Positions 56,545-64,000 of a stretch of 64,000 nt of DNA are shown piece by piece. The notes beneath the pieces are model-generated. The model was not told the DNA's origin. It ran no database searches and worked only from the letters and a program-made list of their open reading frames with translations. The DNA is from Kalmusia sp. IMI 367209 (Eukaryota; Ascomycota; Dothideomycetes; Pleosporales; Didymosphaeriaceae), in NCBI GenBank assembly GCA_027946365.1, contig JAPEUQ010000004.1, forward strand, positions 1 to 64,000, written 5' to 3'. Every line of letters starts with the position of its first letter. Positions within the stretch are counted from its first letter, which is position 1. Both the position numbers and the translations under genes were made by a program.

Positions 56545-57488
56545 TTGGTGTTGTGCATATCTTGCTGCAGTTCTGTTTTTTTCCGTAGCGATGGGTCTTG
56601 GGCTGGGGCAAAGGCGTCATGGGCGCATATACTTAATTTTAATCGGCTTTGGGCCAGGCAATCCAATCATTACTGTATAGAACGTTTCCTGAAAGGCATA
56701 TGCCTTGGTGCATTTGAGGATCATATGATTGTTGCGATCAAGGCCTCGAGTGATAGCGAATACCTTCACATCGGAAGGCGTCGAGATAACCTGCGCTTGC
56801 GTCTTATATCTTAGGGTGATGCGCCTCCCTACACACAACCAGTTCAAGTGATGTTCGTTCAGCAACGGTAATTATTCTCCAAGCACTTTGCCATTCTCAG
56901 AAGCGTAGCCTACGCATTCCCCATCCATCCCACCGAAGTCACCACCTCGGCATCCCCCGCATTAAGCCTTTCCAGACCGCAACGGCCCGAAACTTCTCGC
57001 TCCACTCAATAATTCCCTAATCCCCGCGTTATCCTCACCGGATTTCCCATTATAGTATGGCTGTGCCAAGGGCGGGCAGAGCCGCCAATCAGCCTACGAC
57101 GTCATCCGATCCCCGCAACCACCAAGCCCCAACCAAGGCCAATGGTCTCCACAAGCAATCCTATGAATCTCTACAAGGCCAGTAATAGCGTGGCGAGCTA
57201 GTATGGTCAATTTCTCCACGAACCGTGGGTATTCGCGGTGTCTTTTAGGCCGAAGCTAGGTCTCGGATAATGGGGTGACGGTGATGTTGTTTTTTGGGGT
57301 CGGCTTGTGGATGAACAAGTTTGACTGGTGGGTTGGTCTGGGGATAAAGAACCACAGTCGCTTTGCGTTGCATTCTTTACATTATCGATAACATCACCTT
57401 GCTTTCCCGTTTGCCTGAGGTGATAAAGAGCAGTGAGGGCTTCATTGCGGGAGTCATATGCAGAATAGAAGTAATACACAACGAGAAT
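56545..57488. other. intergenic, no gene recognised
   Basis: 3' region of the lectin gene and promoter of the sugar porter; GC-rich stretch at ~56,900-57,190, nothing recognised. Confidence 0.5.
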
Positions 57489-59610
57489 ATGATCAAGACA
57501 CCGCAGTTCAATTGGTATGGACGCGGTTTCAAGCTGCGGGCGGCGATTACAATCGCGTGCCAAATGGCTTTCGTCCTCTTTGGTTATGATCAGGGTGTTT
57601 TCAGTGGTACGTACAAACATACACAGCAAGACTGAGACGAGAACAGTTGGATGACTTTTGCGCACCAGGTATCGTGGGAAACCCAGACTTCCTCGATACG
57701 TTCGGCCACCCAGCGCCTGGGCTCGAAGGCATCATTGTCTCCATCTATAATCTCGGCTGCTTTACCGGCTGCATCCTGGCCTTCTTATTCTGCGAAAAGA
57801 CTGGTCGCCGTCTTGCTATGTGGATAGCCATGGTGTGGATCATCGTTGGCGCAGTGCTTCAGACGACCGCGTATTCGGTGCCACATATAATGATTGCTCG
57901 CTTCATCACAGGGATTGGGACAGGAATTGAGATCTCGACGGTGCCTATGTATCAGTCAGAACTTTGTGAAGCAAGCAAACGAGGAAGACTAGTGAGTTCA
58001 GAACCGCTGTTTGTTGGCGTGGGAATTGAGATTGCAGTGAGTACGCATGTTTTCGGTAAGCCATGGGATGTATGCTTATTTCAGCAGTACTGGTTTGACT
58101 ATGGTATGAGCTTTACGACGGGTAGTATTGCCTGGAGGCTGCCAATTGCCTGCCAAATGATCTTCGCTTTTGTGAGTAGATCGTATCTTATTCACTTTAT
58201 GCGCTATACGGTCAAGTCAAAGAGACACAATGCGAGCGGTTTCCTCTACGTACATACCCTACTGAAAGACAGCCTGAGCCTTTTAACTACGATCTTACAT
58301 GCTTCATCAGAATTCACTAACGTCTCACAGTTCGTAATTGTCCTTGTTTTCGGGCTTCCAGAATCGCCGCGCTATCTATATAAACACGGACGCAGTGAAG
58401 AAGCCCTCACAATCATCTGTGATGTTTACGATGGCACACCTGAAGATCCGAAGATTGCAAAGGAGAATTCCGAGATTTTAGAAGCATTGAAAGTGGAGCA
58501 AGAGCATGGAGAATACAGGTGGAGCCAGCTGCTGAAGAGGGACAAAGTACAGACGGGACGACGAGTTTTGCTTGCTTATGGCATGCAGTTCATGAGTAAG
58601 TAGAGCACGATATTGCGTGCTTCATCGTGGTTCACTAAAAGCTCTCAGATCAAATGGGCGGTATCAACTTAGTGGTGTACTACATCACATCAGTGCTGCA
58701 ACTCAATGTCGGACTTGACCGTAACTTGTCTCTTCTCCTCGGAGGCGTCATCAACCTTATGTATGACTCTTGTTACTCTTGAAAGAGTTAGCTGATTTGC
58801 CACAGGTTCTTCATTGGTTCACTCTTCCCCACGTTTTTCCTCGACCGCATCGGAAGGCGAAAGCCCATGATGTGGGGCTCCTTCGGCCTTGGGATCTCCA
58901 TGATGTTGATCTCCATCCTCCTAAGTTTCCAGGATCGCGGAGGTAGCGTGGCTAAGTCGACGGCGTCTGCCAGTGTTGTAAGTATCATTTGCCGAAAACG
59001 TATCGTGGAGAATCTATACTAACGCCTCCGCAGACATTCTTCTTCACTGTGAGCCCCCGCATTTGCCCCAGAGCTAACTAATGATGACGCTAATCGAGCA
59101 TCTAGTACATGCTTATCTTCGGAGCCACTGCGAACTGTATTCCGTGGGTGTATGTGCCGGAGATCTTGCCTTTGCATGTGCGAGCAAAAGGAACTGCTGT
59201 TGGCATATCTGCAAATTGGATCTGGAATTTCTTTGTCGTCATGATCACGCCTACACTTTTGAATAACCTGAAGTGGAAGGGTTATCTGATCTTTATGTGC
59301 TTGAACTTCGCGTTCGTGCCGCTCGTGGTAAGTATTGCTACGCAATTTAGCCGGCGGGTATCGTAATTGATCGCGCTAACGAGTCCAGTACTTCTGCTAT
59401 CCCGAGACATCGAACCTCACGTTGGAAGAAATAGACTGGTTGTTTTATGAAGGTAACGTTGTGAAAAGGAGTGTGAGGATTGCAAAAGAGGGGTGGGAGG
59501 AGGGCGTCGGTTGGGGCCACGGGCCGTCTCCAGGTGCGCTGGAGAGTGGAAGCGTTACGAGTAAAGAGAAGACACATGCTGTTGAACAGAATGATAAGTA
59601 CACCCTCTGA
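57489..59610 (+). CDS. MFS sugar porter (hexose-transporter family), nine exons
   Basis: Exons 57489-57606, 57669-58036, 58088-58171, 58331-58595, 58649-58760, 58806-58977, 59034-59048, 59106-59327 and 59389-59610 join in frame to 525 residues. Family motifs: VLFGYDQGVFSG in helix 1, CEKTGRR after helix 2, ARFITGIGTGIEISTVPMYQ, VFGLPESPRYLYKHGR, NQMGGINLVVYYI in helix 7, DRIGRRKPMMWG, PWVYVPEILPLHVRAKGTA and YPETSNLTLEEID at the end. Twelve helices are expected in the plasma membrane; proton-coupled sugar uptake is likely. Exon 7 is a 15-base micro-exon (five codons, TFFFT) with proper splice sites. Intron 2 keeps the frame open, so a naive ORF reads through it. All lesion-free; it is the last gene before the right AT block. 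Confidence 0.92.
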
Positions 59611-60034
59611 GCGTGGACGCAAGCATGCTCAATGAGGCCACGGATCTTCAATACCCAAAGTCGAGATGTTATATCACTCAATCGGCAGCTGTCAAAGTTG
59701 AGTAAATTTTGACCTGGGGTGTAGCTCGAAGCCCATTCTGATCATAACGACCGAAAGGTGATCGGAGCACTACACGCATATGTACATAGATCCAAGAATT
59801 TTCCGTAAATAATTGCGCAACCCTGGCAACATTCAATTGCGCGCCGCGTGCTCCACAACCCTGGGAGCGAAGCTGCAGTGTTTAGCGCCCGATATGTGCC
59901 CCTGAATATGGACTAGTTTATCTTTGCACCTCCGAATTTATTGTGCTGGCAGGTCAACTGACCATAGACCCAACCTCGGCCAACCATGAAATGAGGCTGA
60001 CATAAGGCTTAGACGACCATGGATCAGCTCACTA
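59611..60034. other. intergenic to isochore edge
   Basis: Normal-composition sequence downstream of the sugar porter; composition changes abruptly near 60,035. Confidence 0.6.
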
Positions 60035-63000
60035 GTTAGGTAAGCGTATAAATAGGTAATCTAAGTTTTAAACGTATTTATATTAAGTTTTCTTTATTTT
60101 TTTTTTTAAATAAATCTACTACTTACTATAATAGCTGCTGCGCTTAGGATTTCGTAAGTTGAAACATGGTGTAAACATAATTTAAACCTGTTCTAACGTG
60201 TGAAGAAATCTAATATCTATATAGACGGCCTGCTAAAGGGTATAAGCCCTCACTAAGATAATAGGAATAGTATAAATATTATCTACTATAGTAAGGTTAA
60301 ATATTATATCTTAATTATAGGCGCTTTATATAGTAAGGTTGAAATATATTACTATCGCGTTCTAAATATATTCTTAACCTAAGCCTAATCACCGCTTCTC
60401 CTTTTCTAGCTTAAGCTTTTCTTTTTAAGTTTAAATCATCTTTTATTTAGCTTAAATATCTCTTTATTAATCTCTAACTAAATACGTTTATCTTATAAGG
60501 CTTAGCTTAATATTAAAGCTTAACGCTTAAGAGTATTAGATTACGAAGTTCTATAAACCTATTAAAAATATATTTAAAGTGTGTTTATCCACTTATATAA
60601 GATCCTCTTAACCTATAAAGTTTCTTATTAGGGAGGACCTTAGATTTAATATTAAAGAGAATCTTAAAGTATTACGGCCTCTAGAGGAGGTTTATCTACC
60701 TCTATATAGTATAGTAATTAACCCAGATGAATTTAAGAGCTTAAGAATACTATTATTATTAGAGGTTATAGTAAACTTATTTTATTTACGTTCTAAATAT
60801 ATTTTAGAATAGATCTATTAGATTTATAATAATTACTTATTTTTCTCCTAAGCTCTATTCTGAAAATAACGTTGACTAAGTAAGGTAGATCCCTAATAAG
60901 TAGGTTAGATCCTATAGCTTACCTAGGTAGAAAACTCTTATATATTTTAAAGATCCATTTATTAGGCTCTAATGAAACACGTTAGGAATATATTATAAAT
61001 ATAATTCTACCACTTACGTAATTACTACTTCTAGTAGTAGTAGTCTTTTCTTATATAATAGCCCTTATTACCAGCTTACTTAGCTGTATTTAAATATGAT
61101 TCTAACATATTTTAAGTAGTAAGTAACATCTAACTATAATATTAGATTAACCCTGTAGTAATCACTTCATGTTTCTTATAGTATATCTAATTCTTAATTA
61201 TAATAGATTCCTCTTTATCTAAAATACGTTTAGAATAACCTTAAAATATATTATAAATAAACTTACTAATAAGAAGATTACAGAGTTAGTAATAGTTAGA
61301 AGTAGTTTTTATAGTAAGTAGAGATTTTATACGCCCTAGGTAGAGTCTTCTATATGCTATTCTTTAAGTAAGGCAGTAGTAATACTACGTATAAAATAGA
61401 CTTAATAAATTAGATATATAACTATAATTACCATCTCTAATTATACCTTTAGAAATTAAGATTGGTAAGATATTTACTGAAGCCTAGAACGTATTAGGAA
61501 TATATTTAAAATACGTTGGATTCATATATATCTATTATCTATTTACTATTCATATTAACTATAATTTTATAAAAGCTATTATTATGGATATACTACTACT
61601 CAAAAGGTTTTCTAACACGTTTAAAATATAATTGGAAGAACTTAGTTAGAGTAATCTTATACATGTCTTAATATTTAATATTAGTAATAATTTAACCTAA
61701 GGTGATAACTAGAATGGCTTTAGAATATATTTTAAACATGATCTATAAACTTTACTTATATCTTAAGTATACAGAATTAAAAATGACAATAAAAATCTCT
61801 ACCTAAGGAGGCTTAAGTTATTTAAATAATATATCTATCTAAAAAATATTCTAGTTAGATAAAATCTTTGCCTGCTTATTAAAGAAACATATAATTATAT
61901 TTCCTAATATAGAAGAAATGATTTAATAGATATATATCTATCTTATTAAAAACGTGTTCTAAATATGTTGAAAAGACTTTTTCTACCATTTCTAGGTCCT
62001 AGTGCCGTGTCCTCTATTTAAAAATAACCCCTTCTAGGCTACCTCTATAAGGAAAGCGACTTAGCTTTTCTCATTTAATTATTTAAGAAATATGGTCCTT
62101 ATTTATAAAGGTAAGATTAAGATCTTTAATTAAATAATATTTATATAGCTGTAAGTATACCTGCAAGCTGGGGGATTTTAAGAATTAAGCTAAACATATT
62201 AGAAATGAGTTAGGAATATGTTATAAAGGAAACCTACATCTTATTAAGCCTAGTGTAAGTATAGGCTATAAGATACCCTTAATATCCTAAAGTTGTTTAT
62301 CTATAAGGATAGAAGGTAGGGGAGTATATATAAATATGTTCTAAACGTGATTAGAATAAAGTAAGAGATTTATTCTAAATTACTTAGAATAAGAATTTAG
62401 AAAGAGGTCTTATATTTATGTTTCTTCATTTCCCCTGGCCCTAAGGATGGTCAAAGCCTATAGAATATATTAATAATATATTTAAAATAACTTAGGCCTT
62501 TAACTAACTATACTTCTTTAGTTAGGATGTTTAAGGCTTTACTATGTTACACCCCTCTATCTCACCCTCTATCCCTGGTAAGCCACTTATAAATAGTATT
62601 CTTAAATATTTAATACTAGCTATTATCTCTATAGCTTAAATAAAATAGCTTTTAATATTCTTAGTTAACTAATACTAACTTTGGCACCTAATATACTATA
62701 GCCGTTCACCTATTAATAGTTAAACACATTATAAATATATTAGAAATATATTCTAGAGTATAAAGACTTATTTAATACCTCTATTATTATAGTATTGGGG
62801 TATAGATAGACTTCTAAGATATATAAGCTCTAACTTTAAACCTCTTTAAGACCCTAATATAAATACTATTTATAAAGTTAATATAAATATGTTTAGAAAA
62901 GGTATAGAATATATTTTATACTACGTACCTTATAGCCTTCCATTTACTAATATCCTTATTTTTAAGGTTACTATTATAGATTATTTAGAGCTTTATATAG

Positions 63001-63690
63001 AGTTTATTATTAATAAAAGTATAGGAACATATTTGAAACTCGTTTTTAAGATATTTATAATATTTAATTCCTAAATATTTATATTTATATCTTATAGCAG
63101 GCCCGTTGAGGAATAGAGAATAAATAGGCTAGTTAAGGTAGACTCTAGACTTTAAGTACTAAAACTATAACTTTGTTAGAATACATTTCAATTACGTTAT
63201 AAATATATTTATCTAGATAGCCTTCTTTAAAACCTCTTTCTTTATTAATAGTTCTCCTATAGATTTCCTCGTTACTTAAATAATATAAGTATAGCCATCT
63301 ATTACGCTCTTTGAATATATAGGAACTATAGTAGTATACATAATCTCCTTAGTATATAGGGGTGAGCCTTAATTATTTCTATTTATGAAAATAATAAGAT
63401 TTAACTGTAAATATATTAAAAATACGCTTAAAATATGTTTACTACTATACTATTAAGCTTATCTTAACACTTTCTACTACGCCCTTATTAGAGCCTATTA
63501 GATCTTTAAAGGATAGGTCACTAAGCTTAAAAGTAGAGTCGTCCTTATCCTCAGCATCTTAAAGCTAAAAAGAAACAAATCTAGAAAAAGAGTTATCCAT
63601 TATTCTAAATAAGTTTATATTATGTTATAGGAAAGTTACATTGATTTATAAAGTTCATCTAACTATGGGAAAATTTTTTATCATGCGCTA
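60035..63690. repeat. RIP-degraded AT-rich block (right isochore) with recurring motif
   Basis: Same character as the left block: AT-rich, TpA-rich, CpA/TpG-poor and without real ORFs; the small frame at 62,889-63,074 is low-complexity chance. A degenerate 25-30 base motif of the type ACGTT-n-TAAATATATT-n-AAAATA recurs roughly every 100-250 bases. Examples are TACGTTCTAAATATATTTTA at ~60,786, GAACGTATTAGGAATATATT at ~61,487, AACGTGTTCTAAATATGTTG at ~61,953 and AATATATTAAAAATACGCTT at ~63,412. No LTR pair was found. Confidence 0.8.
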
Positions 63691-64000
63691 ACCATTCTAG
63701 GATAGCACGATGGTTGGCCGAGGTCGGGTCCATAGTCGGATGACCTGCGTCCTGGTATTTGAGGCTCCTCGACGAGTCGAAAATCACGTGGGATTACCCC
63801 CGACGCTAGGAAACTACCGAGGCATTGGCGCCACACCTTTCACCCTGCTCGCACGACTCTGCCGGTGGTCAGGACACGCCAGCAAAACCCATGTTTTACA
63901 GTCCATTCTCGTGTTGCTGTGAGGCGTTGGCTCTGACCACTCATGGTTTTCGTGGTGAGAGAACCGTCCACGCGACGCCTGCAAAGGCCACACCATTGAT
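63691..64000. other. normal-composition sequence, no gene recognised
   Basis: Composition jumps back at about 63,690. The open frame at 63,710-63,922 and its antisense partner show no family features. The segment is cut by the window end. Confidence 0.5.

Noticed and set aside
57647..58603. One 318-codon ORF taken as a gene
   Set aside because: It reads through two introns of the sugar porter and is interrupted by non-homologous insertions; the spliced model restores the family sequence.
62889..63074. 61-codon ORF in the right AT block
   Set aside because: Ile/Tyr/Phe/Lys-rich chance frame in RIP-type DNA with no family features.

Overview
The window looks like an accessory or island-type region of a filamentous ascomycete (Pezizomycotina; the isochore structure and gene families suggest Dothideomycetes/Pleosporales, which is an inference). 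The genes have 44-160 bp GT..AG introns with internal CTAAC/CTGAC-like branch sites. The families present are typically fungal: CFEM-type GPCR, RTA1, Zn2Cys6 factors, BBE-like oxidase, fungal lectin and sugar porter. The repeat blocks carry repeat-induced point mutation (RIP): very AT-rich, TpA-rich and almost without CpA/TpG.

Layout. Bases 1-11,400 are a gene-free, RIP-degraded AT block. It holds a GATATA-type simple repeat, a 1.2 kb minisatellite with a palindromic CCCCTAGGGG core, and an LTR-gag-LTR retroelement relic whose zinc-knuckle ligands have all become tyrosine. Bases 11,409-59,610 are a gene island of normal composition. Bases 60,035-63,690 are a second AT block with a recurring degenerate motif. 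The last 300 bases return abruptly to normal composition.

Intact genes in the island are: a CFEM/PTH11-type receptor (-), a BBE-like FAD oxidase (+), an RTA1 membrane protein (-) divergent from a Zn2Cys6 factor (+), a cysteine-rich GPI-type surface protein (-), an SDR (-), a second Zn2Cys6 factor (-), COX15 (-, with a one-base frame problem) divergent from a BTB protein (+), a bacterial-type PARG (-), a membrane-anchored lectin (+) and a nine-exon sugar porter (+).

Between them lies an unusual density of dead genes: a DUF4360-like secreted protein with one stop, an endonuclease/exonuclease/phosphatase protein, a rhodopsin/PTH11 fragment, an SDR, a dihydroxyacetone-synthase-like transketolase, and a head-to-head pair of sodium-efflux genes (an ENA-type P-ATPase and an Nha1-type Na+/H+ antiporter). 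Many stops sit where a conserved Trp or Gln codon is expected (TGG to TGA/TAG/TAA, CAG/CAA to TAG/TAA), as RIP leaking from flanking repeats would produce. COX15 and the BTB gene look like core housekeeping genes inside this accessory setting. Exon coordinates were derived by hand from splice signals and reading frame.
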